Both the position numbers and the translations under genes were made by a program. A stretch of DNA of 35,849 bases from Nanobdellota archaeon (GTDB lineage: Archaea; Nanobdellota; Nanobdellia; Pacearchaeales; GW2011-AR1). Below the pieces are notes generated by a model. That model made no database searches. It worked only from the letters and a program-made list of their open reading frames with translations, and had not been told where the DNA came from. This document shows positions 1 through 7,364 of the stretch, one piece after another (the stretch's first letter is position 1; each line of letters begins with the position of its first letter). Location of the stretch: NCBI GenBank assembly GCA_022703705.1, contig JAKLDD010000005.1:1-35849 (forward strand), given 5' to 3'.

Positions 1-1438
1 CTGTTTTTATTGAGAATGAATTTTTTAAATATCTTTTAAATGATTTCCATTTTTGATATTCAATATAATTATTTTCTTTATATTTAGAAAATAAAGTTCC
101 TTGAGTTAAAGGAATTGTTAAGAAAAGAAGCAAAATAAATACAGCATAAATTAAATCAAAAATATTCGTAAAATCAAAAAAAGGTTTAAGTACAAATGTA
201 AAAAATATAAACAAAGATACAACTAGAATAACATATGCGTGATTGTTATTAATATATTTTTTCCCTTTTTCTTTAACATATTCATTTATTTCTAAAAAGA
301 TACTTCTAAGATTTGGATTCATCATAGCCTTCTTAAGATTAAAATATTCTTCATCAAACAAATCTTTCTTATCTTTCTTCCATAAATATCCCCCACTAAA
401 AGGACCTTTTTTCATCTCTTCTTTCAGCAATTTTTCAGCTTCAACAAGCAAGTTATAGATTTTCATTTCTAAATCATCCCCCTTAAACTTGTTCAGTTTA
501 ATATAAATCTCCTTATCTTTTTCTTTTATATCAATTATTTTTTTATTATAAAAATTTAAGAGGGTAGCAGCAAAAAAATTCTGGTTAATTCTAGAAAAAG
601 GGGGATTGAAATATGCTGCAACTTCCCAAAATACTCTTTTAGTTGGAAAGGAACTTAATTCTCTTGGAACTGATTCATAAGTATTTTCTTTACCAAAAAT
701 AAACCAAACTAAAAAGAAGAGAATTCCTGGGAAGAAAAAAAGAAGGTATTTTATTTTATATTTAAAATCCGAATCAAAATCAAAATCTTTTAATTCAATT
801 ATATTAAATGAACTGGTTTCTCCGAAATAAGGGATGTACAATATAACATTTTGGTTTTCAAAATATTTTTCATCTTTTACAACTTCTCCATAAACTTCAA
901 AATTTTCATTAGTAAGCATTATATGATTTCCAGGAGAATATGCAACAAATTTAATGTAATAATTATTGTTTATTTTAAATAAATTTTCTGGGTGAATTTC
1001 ATATTCTGCATTAATAATGTAATCATTTCCTTTTGAAAATCCTAAAACATCTCCGAAAGTGCATCCATATTCATTGTTTTCAGTATATGGGTAGTTTTCA
1101 GGATAAAAATTTCCATAATAATCTTTAAAATAATAATTTCCATGAGAGCATTTTACACCTTTAATAAGAAAATAATTTTTTGAATAAATATCAGACTTAT
1201 TAATGGAATATATTTCACTTTCAAAATTTCTATATAATGTATGGTAGTCTTTATCTGGATTATAATGCAGTTCTTCTTGTATATTTTGTCCATCAACCAC
1301 AATTTTTGAAGAATAAAAATTAAATTTGGAGTCTGGTTGAGAAAATAAAAATAAAGCCCCCCCTAAAAGAAGCAAGAAAGTAATTATTAAAACAACAGGC
1401 AATTCTGGATTTATTCCAATTCCTTTAAACTTTGACAT
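1..1438 (-). CDS. DUF2207-family membrane protein, 3' end outside the window
   Basis: The minus-strand frame is open from an ATG at 1438 to the left edge, about 479 codons, so the C-terminus is missing. Seen: a hydrophobic segment at residues 11-28 (signal or anchor), an extracellular Tyr/Asn-rich domain of about 250 residues, a second membrane segment (LLFFFPGILFFLVWFIFG), a cytoplasmic domain, and two adjacent membrane segments close to the left edge. The last visible residues, WKSFKRYL followed by KNSFS, match the conserved tail segment after the last membrane helices of DUF2207 (YciQ-like) proteins, whose function is unknown. The gene lies 19 nt downstream of hisS on the same strand and could be cotranscribed. 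The family call rests on topology and that tail motif; the name is fairly sure, a biological role is not. Confidence 0.7.
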   Translation of the reverse strand, partial: MSKFKGIGINPELPVVLIITFLLLLGGALFLFSQPDSKFNFYSSKIVVDGQNIQEELHYNPDKDYHTLYRNFESEIYSINKSDIYSKNYFLIKGVKCSHGNYYFKDYYGNFYPENYPYTENNEYGCTFGDVLGFSKGNDYIINAEYEIHPENLFKINNNYYIKFVAYSPGNHIMLTNENFEVYGEVVKDEKYFENQNVILYIPYFGETSSFNIIELKDFDFDSDFKYKIKYLLFFFPGILFFLVWFIFGKENTYESVPRELSSFPTKRVFWEVAAYFNPPFSRINQNFFAATLLNFYNKKIIDIKEKDKEIYIKLNKFKGDDLEMKIYNLLVEAEKLLKEEMKKGPFSGGYLWKKDKKDLFDEEYFNLKKAMMNPNLRSIFLEINEYVKEKGKKYINNNHAYVILVVSLFIFFTFVLKPFFDFTNIFDLIYAVFILLLFLTIPLTQGTLFSKYKENNYIEYQKWKSFKRYLKNSFSIKT

Positions 1439-1457
1439 TTTTGTTATTTATTATACC

Positions 1458-2633
1458 CTATTTTCTCTGCACAATCAAATTCTTTTTAGTTCTTTTTTCT
1501 AATGTTAATATTTTTTCTTTTCCTGTAATCATATCTTTAACTTTAAATCTCTTTTTTTTAACCTCTTCTGCCCCAACAAAAATTACCTGTTTTATATTAT
1601 AGGAATTTGCATATTCAAGTGCTTTCGAAGGTTTCCCATAGAATATTGAAACATTATCCCCCCTCTCCCTCATAAGATTTGCAATTTTAATTGCTTGTTT
1701 ATCTTCATTAAGAGAGACTATCAAAACATTTTTATTTTGTTCGGGTATTTTTGCTAAGATACTTAACCTATCTAATCCAAATGCAATTCCAGTGCATTGT
1801 ACCCCATTAAACTCATAACTCCCTCCCCCGCAAATAGTTTCTTTTATTTTATCTGTTTTAATTTCAAAAACTGTTCCATTATAATAACTAAGCCCTCTTG
1901 ATAAAGAAGGTAAAAACTCAACATATTTTTCCAAGCCATATACTTTAACACTATCTTCAAATTCTTTTATCTCTGAATAAGAAAAGTATTTTTCAAAGAA
2001 TTTCCTTTCTTTTTTTAAAATATCAATAATTTTTTCTGCCCCATATTTTTTAAGATTATCTTTTATTTCCTTTTCAGGAAGTTTATCCATTTTATCAATT
2101 TCTTTTATGACATTGATTTTATCTTTTTCTTTTACTCCCTCTTTTTCCAAAACTTCATTTAAAAATTTCCTATTATTAAAATAAATCTTAAATTTTATTC
2201 CAAGTTTTTCAAGAACTTCTTTGGAAAGAGAAAGAATTTCTATCTCATCTTTTATTTTGCTTCCAACAACATCTACATCTCCCTGAACAATTTGTCTGAA
2301 TCTGTTTGTACTTACGGGCTCATCTCTAAAAACTTCTCCGATTTGGTATCTCTTATAAGGAAGTTTTTTATTTTGCATTAATCTTTTTAATTGAAATGTA
2401 AATTCATATCTCAGCGCCAAATCTCTTTTGCCTTTATCTTCAAGTTTAAAAATATCACTAACTGCTTCATCTTGCTTATTTTCTCCTTGAACAAATTCCC
2501 GATATTCAATTAAGGGGGTTTCAGCTGGTTCAAACCCGTATTTTTCAAAAGTATTCACTAGAATTTTCTTTATCTCAGCCCTCTTGCGAGCTTCTTCTCC
2601 AGTATAATCATTAAATCCTTTTACTGTTTCCAT
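1458..2633 (-). CDS. hisS: Histidyl-tRNA synthetase
   Basis: Cytosolic class II aminoacyl-tRNA synthetase that charges tRNA-His with histidine using ATP. Seen in 391 residues: motif 2 (RYQIGEVFRDEP, followed by a conserved RFRQ segment), the histidine-specific segment with LSRGLSYYNGTVFEI and GGGSYEF, motif 3 (GIAFGLDRL, about residues 282-290), and a C-terminal HGTP-type anticodon-binding domain of about 100 residues. It is slightly shorter than the usual 410-430 residues, which suits a compact genome. The ATG at 2633 gives the standard N-terminus (METVKGFNDY). The mRNA leader holds an 8-bp hairpin at 2648-2666. Upstream on the same strand are a small phosphatase and tRNA-His itself, so enzyme and substrate genes sit within 600 bp. 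Identification is secure. Confidence 0.97.
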   Translation of the reverse strand: METVKGFNDYTGEEARKRAEIKKILVNTFEKYGFEPAETPLIEYREFVQGENKQDEAVSDIFKLEDKGKRDLALRYEFTFQLKRLMQNKKLPYKRYQIGEVFRDEPVSTNRFRQIVQGDVDVVGSKIKDEIEILSLSKEVLEKLGIKFKIYFNNRKFLNEVLEKEGVKEKDKINVIKEIDKMDKLPEKEIKDNLKKYGAEKIIDILKKERKFFEKYFSYSEIKEFEDSVKVYGLEKYVEFLPSLSRGLSYYNGTVFEIKTDKIKETICGGGSYEFNGVQCTGIAFGLDRLSILAKIPEQNKNVLIVSLNEDKQAIKIANLMRERGDNVSIFYGKPSKALEYANSYNIKQVIFVGAEEVKKKRFKVKDMITGKEKILTLEKRTKKNLIVQRK

Positions 2634-2647
2634 TTTCTACCATTGTA

Positions 2648-2666
2648 GGTTCTTTCTTAAAGAACC
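2648..2666 (-). promoter_or_regulatory. Hairpin in the hisS leader
   Basis: Perfect 8-bp inverted repeat GGTTCTTT / AAAGAACC with a 3-nt loop, 15 nt upstream of the hisS start. On the minus strand it is preceded by AAAATGGG and followed by CTACAATG. Nearly the same arrangement (AAAATGGG, 8-bp hairpin, CTACAACG) precedes the gene at 6871-7245. There is no T-run after the stem on either strand, so a simple terminator is unlikely. A leader regulatory hairpin or a dispersed short repeat fits better. Confidence 0.5.
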
Positions 2667-2686
2667 CCATTTTACTATTTCCATGT

Positions 2687-3112
2687 TCATTTTAATTTTC
2701 TCTTCAATTCATCATTTAAATCATCTACCTTTTTAATAATTTTTTTAATCACTTTTTTCACACTTTTTTGATCTTTATAATTTGCATCTTTTATATTCCA
2801 TAATAAAACTTTTTTTCCCATTTTTCTACTTTTATCAAATACCTGCGAGGGAACATCATCTGCAACAACCACAACTATATTTTGATTTTTAATAACAGCA
2901 CTTGACAATCCATTAACTTTTCCAACAATATCTAACCCAAACTTCTTTGCATTTTTTATTGTTTCTGGGCTTAAAGACATTCCCCTAAATAAACCTGCAC
3001 TTCTAACTTTTATTTTTTTATTTTTATTTATTTTCTTAAAATATGCTTCAGCAATCCTGCTTCTAAATCGATTATATCTGCATACAAAAAGAATATTTAT
3101 TGTGTTTTTCAT
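2687..3112 (-). CDS. Low-molecular-weight protein-tyrosine-phosphatase / arsenate-reductase-fold protein
   Basis: A 141-aa cytosolic protein of the LMW phosphatase fold. Seen: the P-loop CX5R near the N-terminus (Cys11, Arg17, followed by Ser18), preceded by the beta-strand INILFV, and an Asp109 (WNIKDAN) where the family places its general-acid Asp. Cys11 would form the phospho-enzyme intermediate. The basic C-terminal helix is Lys-rich. The frame remains open upstream through tRNA-His to 3199, but the ATG at 3112 gives the normal family N-terminus and clears the tRNA, so it is preferred. Substrate (phosphotyrosine, phosphoarginine or arsenate) cannot be told from sequence. It lies between tRNA-His and hisS on the same strand. 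Confidence 0.85.
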   Translation of the reverse strand: MKNTINILFVCRYNRFRSRIAEAYFKKINKNKKIKVRSAGLFRGMSLSPETIKNAKKFGLDIVGKVNGLSSAVIKNQNIVVVVADDVPSQVFDKSRKMGKKVLLWNIKDANYKDQKSVKKVIKKIIKKVDDLNDELKRKLK

Positions 3113-3160
3113 TTTATTTTCCTCTCTTTTAGTTTTGTAGTTTTTTCTACCATTGTTCAG

Positions 3161-3233
3161 GGCGGAAGGAGAGAATCGAACTCCCTTTTCACGGACCACA
3201 ACCGTACGTCATAGCCATTAGACCACATCCGCC
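3161..3233 (-). tRNA. tRNA-His (GTG), G-1 encoded, no CCA encoded
   Basis: The minus strand folds into a cloverleaf: acceptor GCGGATG / CTTCCGC, D-arm, anticodon stem TACGG/CCGTG around loop TTGTGGT (anticodon GTG), T-arm GGGAG/CTCTC with loop TTCGATT. An extra encoded G at 3233 pairs with discriminator C at 3161, the G-1:C73 identity pair of tRNA-His. Acceptor position 6 is a T:T mismatch. The 3' CCA is not encoded. It lies just upstream of the phosphatase-hisS pair. Confidence 0.95.
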
Positions 3234-3259
3234 ATAATACATTTAATTTAGGTGGGGAT

Positions 3260-3270
3260 GGTATAAAAAT
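3260..3270 (-). promoter_or_regulatory. TATA box of tRNA-His
   Basis: The minus strand reads ATTTTTATACC, centred about 31 nt upstream of the tRNA-His 5' end, where an archaeal TATA box is expected. The plus-strand reading of the same bases (GGTATAAAAAT) could also serve transcription toward 3465, so the promoter may be bidirectional. Confidence 0.55.
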
Positions 3271-3276
3271 ATTCGC

Positions 3277-3334
3277 ACAGCTAGAAATATTGTTCTCTTT
3301 AAAAATGATGGGGATAACCCCATGCTTTAGCTGT
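3277..3334 (+). other. Nested inverted repeat, possible structured RNA
   Basis: An outer 7-bp stem (ACAGCTA at 3277-3283 with TAGCTGT at 3328-3334) encloses a perfect GC-rich hairpin (ATGGGG, loop ATAA, CCCCAT at 3308-3323). A TATA-like element lies just before it on the plus strand. It is either a small structured RNA or part of a long leader of the 59-aa gene at 3465. I could not match it to C/D-box or H/ACA rules, so no RNA class is assigned. Confidence 0.4.
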
Positions 3335-3450
3335 CATAGTAAAAACTATAATATAATGGTTTTTAAAATTAACTAAAAAATAAAAGAACAAAAGCAAAAG
3401 GAAACAAAACATTTAATAATAATCAAAACTTATTTTATTTAGAAAGAAAA

Positions 3451-3458
3451 AAGGAGGT
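3451..3458 (+). promoter_or_regulatory. Strong Shine-Dalgarno site of the 59-aa gene
   Basis: AAGGAGGT lies 7 nt before the ATG at 3465. It stands out because many neighbouring genes appear leaderless, and it supports translation of this very short ORF. Confidence 0.7.
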
Positions 3459-3464
3459 AATAAA

Positions 3465-3644
3465 ATGCAATTGTGGGGAACAATAGTCGGAATTGTTGCT
3501 GTTATATGCGCTGTTTGGGTCATCTATGATGTTTGGACAAAACAAAAAAAGATGAAGGATTTAGAAAAAATTGTGTGGACAGTAGCAGCAATTGTACTTA
3601 GCATACTTACTGCAATAGTTTATTATTTTGTAAAAAAGAAATAA
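3465..3644 (+). CDS. Small two-helix membrane protein, PLDc_N-like
   Basis: A 59-aa ORF starting MQLWGTIVGI and ending YYFVKKK. Seen: two hydrophobic helices (residues about 4-24 and 36-55) joined by a charged cytoplasmic loop TKQKKMKDLEK, with a Trp at the start of helix 2 and a basic tail. This resembles the stand-alone phospholipase-D N-terminal-like (PLDc_N) two-helix fold, a family of unknown function. It carries the clearest Shine-Dalgarno site in the window and a long upstream region with a nested inverted repeat, and is followed by T-rich sequence. It is real on codon and RBS grounds; the family assignment is tentative. Confidence 0.7.
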   Translation: MQLWGTIVGIVAVICAVWVIYDVWTKQKKMKDLEKIVWTVAAIVLSILTAIVYYFVKKK

Positions 3645-3648
3645 ACTA

Positions 3649-3670
3649 ATTTTTTATTTTTTTATTTTAA
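3649..3670 (+). terminator. T-rich terminator after the 59-aa gene
   Basis: A run of T with isolated A residues begins 5 nt after the stop codon at 3644, without a stem. Archaeal terminators are often plain oligo-T stretches, so this likely ends the short transcript. Confidence 0.45.
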
Positions 3671-3799
3671 TTGATAATTGATTTTTAGGGGGTATTTTAC
3701 AAAAGAATACCTGGAAGTTTTTTAATTTGTTTAATAAGTGCATGATAGGATATTTCAAAAATCATCACACTTAAAAACCATAAATTTCTACATATTTTT

Positions 3800-5008
3800 A
3801 TGAGAATAGATAAAAATTCTTCAAAATATGAACTCTTAGCCCCAGTAGGAGACTTTTCAATGTTGCAAACAGCAGTTAATGCAGGAGCAGATGCAGTTTA
3901 TTTTGGATTAAAAGAGTTTTCAATGAGAAAAAATGCAGGAAATTTTGAAATAAAAAACCTCTCAAAAATAAATGAAATCTGTAACAAAATACCAGATAAA
4001 AAAGTCAAAAAATATTTAACTTTAAATACAATAATTTATAATGAAGAACTTCCAAAAGTTGAAGAGATAATAAAGAAAATTAAAGGCATGGTTGATGCAA
4101 TAATTTGCTGGGATTTTTCAGTAATTTCTCTTTGTAAAAAATACAAAATTCCTTTTCATATTTCAACTCAAGCGTCTGTTTCTAATATTGAATCAGCAAA
4201 ATTTTATAAGAATTTAGGGGCAAAAAGGATTATCCTTGCAAGAGAATTAAATTTAAAACAAATTAAAGAAATTTCAAAAGTGATTGATGTGGAGTGTTTT
4301 GTGCATGGAGCAATGTGTGTTGCTATCTCAGGAAGATGCTTGACAAGCCAATTTTTATTTAATAAATCTGCGAACAGGGGGGAATGCCTTCATCCATGCA
4401 GGCGCTCCTATATTGTTAAGGATAAACAAGAAGGATATGAACTTGAGGTTAAAAATGATAAAATCCTTTCTGCAAAAGATTTATGCACTCTCCCATTCAT
4501 AGAAAAATTAAAATCAGCAGGGGTTATCTCGTTTAAAATTGAGGGCAGAAACAGAGATGCAAGATATGTTGATATTGTAACAAGAATATATAAAAGAGCA
4601 TTAAATAAAAAATTAACAGAAGAAGAGATAAGAAGTTCTATTGAGCAATTAAAATTAGTGTACAACCGGGATTTTTCTTCTGGATTTTATTTTGGACTTC
4701 CAACTTCTGATGATTTTGCAAAAACAGAAAATAGCGCGGCTAAAGAAAAAAAACATTTTATTGGGAAGGTAACCCATTATTTTCCAAAAATGAATGTTGC
4801 AACAATTAAATTAGTTTCAGAATTAAACTTGGGAGATAAAATAATAGTAATAGGAAAAACAACTGGATTAATAAATTCTAAAGTAGAAAGGATAGAAATA
4901 AATCATCTTCCAGTAAAAAAAGCAATAAAAGGACAAGAAATAGGAATCAAACTTCCAAGTGTAAGGAAGAATGATGAAATTTATAAAATAAAAAAAATAA
5001 AAAAATAA
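3800..5008 (+). CDS. U32 family Fe-S protein (TrhP/RlhA-like RNA hydroxylation protein)
   Basis: A 402-aa member of the 'peptidase U32' family, whose studied relatives are not proteases in the main but RNA hydroxylation factors (TrhP: 5-hydroxyuridine in tRNA; RlhA: 5-hydroxycytidine in 23S rRNA) or ubiquinone-synthesis proteins. Seen: N-terminal ELLAPVGDF and AGADAVYFG; the U32 signature from Glu165 (ECFVHGAMCVAISGRC); Cys173, Cys180, Cys196 and Cys200, a four-cysteine set suited to a 4Fe-4S cluster; then a C-terminal beta-rich domain from about residue 315, as in TrhP. Length fits the TrhP class better than the shorter UbiU class. A TATA-like ACTTAAAAACC about 25-30 nt upstream suggests a leaderless mRNA. 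Substrate is inference. Confidence 0.85.
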   Translation: MRIDKNSSKYELLAPVGDFSMLQTAVNAGADAVYFGLKEFSMRKNAGNFEIKNLSKINEICNKIPDKKVKKYLTLNTIIYNEELPKVEEIIKKIKGMVDAIICWDFSVISLCKKYKIPFHISTQASVSNIESAKFYKNLGAKRIILARELNLKQIKEISKVIDVECFVHGAMCVAISGRCLTSQFLFNKSANRGECLHPCRRSYIVKDKQEGYELEVKNDKILSAKDLCTLPFIEKLKSAGVISFKIEGRNRDARYVDIVTRIYKRALNKKLTEEEIRSSIEQLKLVYNRDFSSGFYFGLPTSDDFAKTENSAAKEKKHFIGKVTHYFPKMNVATIKLVSELNLGDKIIVIGKTTGLINSKVERIEINHLPVKKAIKGQEIGIKLPSVRKNDEIYKIKKIKK

Positions 5009-5013
5009 AATAT

Positions 5014-5514
5014 TTAAGCAGCGAATTGAAGCGAGTTCATACTTGAACAAAGCACATCAACTCCATCTTCATCGTCATAAAAGATAACTACTCCAATCTT
5101 AGTAGCATTTCCTATAAATGCATTAGCTGGAACTTCTACTTCTTTAGTAACAATTCCTAATCTACTAAATCCGTTTGAAACATCAGCTGAATTAATCTTA
5201 ACAATGAAGGTATTTTGTTCTGTAGCATCAGTAAATACAAGACTTACTCCTCCAATTTGATCATCTCCTGCAGTTCTCTCAAGAGTTACTCTGTAAGTAG
5301 TGTTAGTAGGTACAGCAGGGTCTCCATATGTAACTGCGGTAACTTGTTTAGCTACAACTTGTGAAAGAATACACTTTGTTCCAATATCTACCTGTCCAGT
5401 GTTAGTCATTATAACATTTCTTACTACAACCCAAATAATTCCTACTGCAACCAATACTAATAGAATAATTATAAGAGTTGCAACAATAGTCGATAAACCT
5501 TTTTTATTCTTCAT
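5014..5514 (-). CDS. Type IV pilin / archaellin-like protein
   Basis: A 166-aa exported subunit. Seen: the class III signal peptide MKNKKG, with prepilin-peptidase cleavage expected after Gly6, followed by LSTIVATLI and a hydrophobic helix to about residue 33, which would form the filament core; then a Thr/Val-rich beta domain of about 130 residues. Cys48 and a Cys near the C-terminus could form a disulfide. A Shine-Dalgarno site (5518-5526) precedes the ATG. It is the simplest of the pilin-type proteins in the window; those at 32200 and 33136 carry extra modules. No assembly ATPase or prepilin peptidase gene is in view. Whether it forms adhesive pili or archaella cannot be told. Confidence 0.85.
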   Translation of the reverse strand: MKNKKGLSTIVATLIIILLVLVAVGIIWVVVRNVIMTNTGQVDIGTKCILSQVVAKQVTAVTYGDPAVPTNTTYRVTLERTAGDDQIGGVSLVFTDATEQNTFIVKINSADVSNGFSRLGIVTKEVEVPANAFIGNATKIGVVIFYDDEDGVDVLCSSMNSLQFAA

Positions 5515-5517
5515 CTT

Positions 5518-5526
5518 AACCTCCTT
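5518..5526 (-). promoter_or_regulatory. Shine-Dalgarno site of the pilin gene
   Basis: The minus strand reads AAGGAGGTT, ending 4 nt before the ATG at 5514. It fixes the start codon of the pilin and indicates a leadered mRNA. Confidence 0.7.
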
Positions 5527-5618
5527 TCAATAAATTTTTATGTGATAGGAAATATTACTTTCCTTTCATTACGGAAAAATTAAAGAAAATCTACTATAAA
5601 AACCTTTTTGTTTAATAT

Positions 5619-6827
5619 TTATTTATTAAAACTATCAATAATTTTAAAAAAATCCTTGCTGTCCATTACTTTATCAACATCAGTTAATCCTCTCTGTTCT
5701 GCAAATTTTGCAAATGATTCTGGTTTATATCCTCTTTTTCTGAGAGAAGCTATTGTCGGTAATCTCTCATCATCATCTCCTGTAAATTCTCCTGAATCAA
5801 TAAGAGAATTCAATTTCCTCTTAGACAAAATTAAATCATTAAATTTTATTCTTCCCATAAAATATGTCCAAGGAAATTTTTTCTTGAAAACATCAAAGAT
5901 CATTCTCTGCCTTTTTGAATTATCCATATGATCTTTTCCTCTTATAATATGAGTCATCTCCAATTCCATATCGTCGATTGGAACAACTAAATTCATTAAA
6001 GGCCATACTCTGTATTTCTTTTTTTGTTTTGCATGTTCATGTTCGTTTATTCTTGCTAATGGAAAATCTCTCATCGCCGGATTAGGATCTTTCATTCCAA
6101 GAGTAGATTTAAATCTTATAACTGCTTCACCAGGTTTATATCCTTGTTTTTTATCAAGCATTTTTTTCCATCTATAATTATTCTCTTTCAAATCATTATT
6201 TCCGCATGGACAATTTTCTTTTAATTCTGAAAAACCCTTAAACTTTTCAGAAGAGCAGGTACAAACATAAGCAACATTCTTATGTATCATCTTATCAATA
6301 TAATCATAATAAATTTTCATTCTATCTGAAGAATTAATATACTCCATTACATTCCCAAATGTCCAATCACAATCTCTCTTAATATTTTTATATGCTTCTG
6401 CACGTGTTGTTTCAGGATCAGTATCGTCTACTATAATATAAAATTTACCTCCGTACTTTTTAACATACAATGAAGAAATCATACAAGAGATTATATGCCC
6501 AACATGCATAGGCCCAGAAGGAGCAGGTCTAAATCTCATAACAACGCCTTTCTTTGGAACATCGGGTAATTCTTCAAGCCCTTCTCTATGTTCTCTTTCT
6601 GAAATAATATCCTGCAATTTTTCATATTCTCTTTTCTGTTCTTCTAAAGATAATTTATTTACAGAAGTAACTATTTCATTTATCTTTTTACCATATTCCT
6701 TCATCTCTTCTTTTTTCAATCCCTCTGCAAATAATCCAGATACAACTGCTCCAGGATTTGCTTTTCCATTATAGTGTACTGCATTTTTTAATGCATAAGC
6801 CCTCGCTTTTTTTTCAAAATCTTTCAT
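5619..6827 (-). CDS. gltX: Glutamyl-tRNA synthetase, archaeal type, lacking the anticodon-binding domain
   Basis: Class I synthetase of the archaeal/eukaryal GluRS group, charging tRNA-Glu (in most archaea also tRNA-Gln, for later amidation). Seen in 402 residues: the archaeal helical N-terminus (NAVHYNGKANPGAV), RFRPAPSGPMHVGH (HIGH motif, residues 108-111), a Cys pair and a CPC segment near residues 190-215 that may bind zinc, DDMELEMTHIIRGKDH, and the KMSKS equivalent LSKRK at 334-338. Only about 65 residues follow it. Archaeal GluRS is usually near 550 residues with a C-terminal beta-barrel anticodon-binding domain; here a stop codon ends the frame and the next gene starts 105 nt on, so that domain is absent rather than frameshifted. 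Enzyme identity is secure. Confidence 0.93.
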   Translation of the reverse strand: MKDFEKKARAYALKNAVHYNGKANPGAVVSGLFAEGLKKEEMKEYGKKINEIVTSVNKLSLEEQKREYEKLQDIISEREHREGLEELPDVPKKGVVMRFRPAPSGPMHVGHIISCMISSLYVKKYGGKFYIIVDDTDPETTRAEAYKNIKRDCDWTFGNVMEYINSSDRMKIYYDYIDKMIHKNVAYVCTCSSEKFKGFSELKENCPCGNNDLKENNYRWKKMLDKKQGYKPGEAVIRFKSTLGMKDPNPAMRDFPLARINEHEHAKQKKKYRVWPLMNLVVPIDDMELEMTHIIRGKDHMDNSKRQRMIFDVFKKKFPWTYFMGRIKFNDLILSKRKLNSLIDSGEFTGDDDERLPTIASLRKRGYKPESFAKFAEQRGLTDVDKVMDSKDFFKIIDSFNK

Positions 6828-6870
6828 AAAGAAAATTGGATTTGCATATTTATTAATTTAACTTAATATG

Positions 6871-7245
6871 TTAAATTTCATCAGAATAATCAGAATTATA
6901 ATTATTAACATTTATTTTCTTTTCTAAAACTTCAACTCTTTGTTGTAAAAGATAGATTGTATTTGATAAATCTTCCATTTTATCTGTCATATTTTTTAAT
7001 CTTCTCGCCAATCTTCTTCTTTTTTCTTCTGCATCAAGAGAATCAAAATTTTCTTGAGTTTGTTTTCTTTGATAGTATTCTCCAACTGTTCCTTCTCCAG
7101 AGGTTTCAGACATTTCAAAAAAACTTCCTTGAGAAGAAGAATTATTAGAGGGCTCTTGAACTTCTGAAGAACTTGAAGGGCGAGTCTTTCTTGAAGAATA
7201 TCCTTCTGTGTAATCAATCACTTTTTTTTTACCAAATAAACCCAT
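6871..7245 (-). CDS. Small coiled-coil protein of unknown function
   Basis: A 124-aa protein not recognised as a known family. Seen: N-terminal MGLFGKKK, a Ser/Glu-rich low-complexity linker (residues about 15-60), then a charged helical region ending in a leucine-heptad coiled coil (about 85-114) and an acidic tail. This suggests a soluble oligomerising or scaffold protein. It is divergently transcribed from the cluster starting at 7365. The leader contains the 8-bp hairpin at 7275-7294 that resembles the one before hisS. Confidence 0.6.
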   Translation of the reverse strand: MGLFGKKKVIDYTEGYSSRKTRPSSSSEVQEPSNNSSSQGSFFEMSETSGEGTVGEYYQRKQTQENFDSLDAEEKRRRLARRLKNMTDKMEDLSNTIYLLQQRVEVLEKKINVNNYNSDYSDEI

Positions 7246-7274
7246 TGTTATTTACCTTTTTCTTACGTTGTAGA

Positions 7275-7294
7275 TTCTCTTTTTAGAAAGAGAA
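7275..7294 (-). promoter_or_regulatory. Leader hairpin of the coiled-coil gene
   Basis: Perfect 8-bp stem TTCTCTTT / AAAGAGAA with a 4-nt loop, 30 nt upstream of the ATG at 7245. Flanks match the hisS leader element: ATGGG on one side and CTACAACG on the other in minus-strand reading. The stems differ in sequence but keep pairing, which supports an RNA structure. Confidence 0.5.
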
Positions 7295-7335
7295 ACCCAT
7301 TTTTAAGTATTTCTGAAATAAACTACATCAAACAT

Positions 7336-7344
7336 TTTTTAAAT
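7336..7344 (+). promoter_or_regulatory. TATA box of the five-gene cluster
   Basis: TTTTTAAAT lies 21-29 nt before the ATG at 7365, the spacing expected if transcription starts at the start codon. No Shine-Dalgarno site is seen, so the first gene is probably leaderless. Confidence 0.6.
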
Positions 7345-7364
7345 AGGGAAATCTTTAATTTGAT

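Noticed and set aside
2687-3199. A longer start for the phosphatase at 3199
   Set aside because: The extra 29 residues would be translated from tRNA-His sequence. The ATG at 3112 gives the normal family N-terminus.
3277-3334. C/D-box or H/ACA guide RNA
   Set aside because: No D box (CTGA) and no ACA after the lower stem were found, and the near-match to a C box lies in the inner hairpin.
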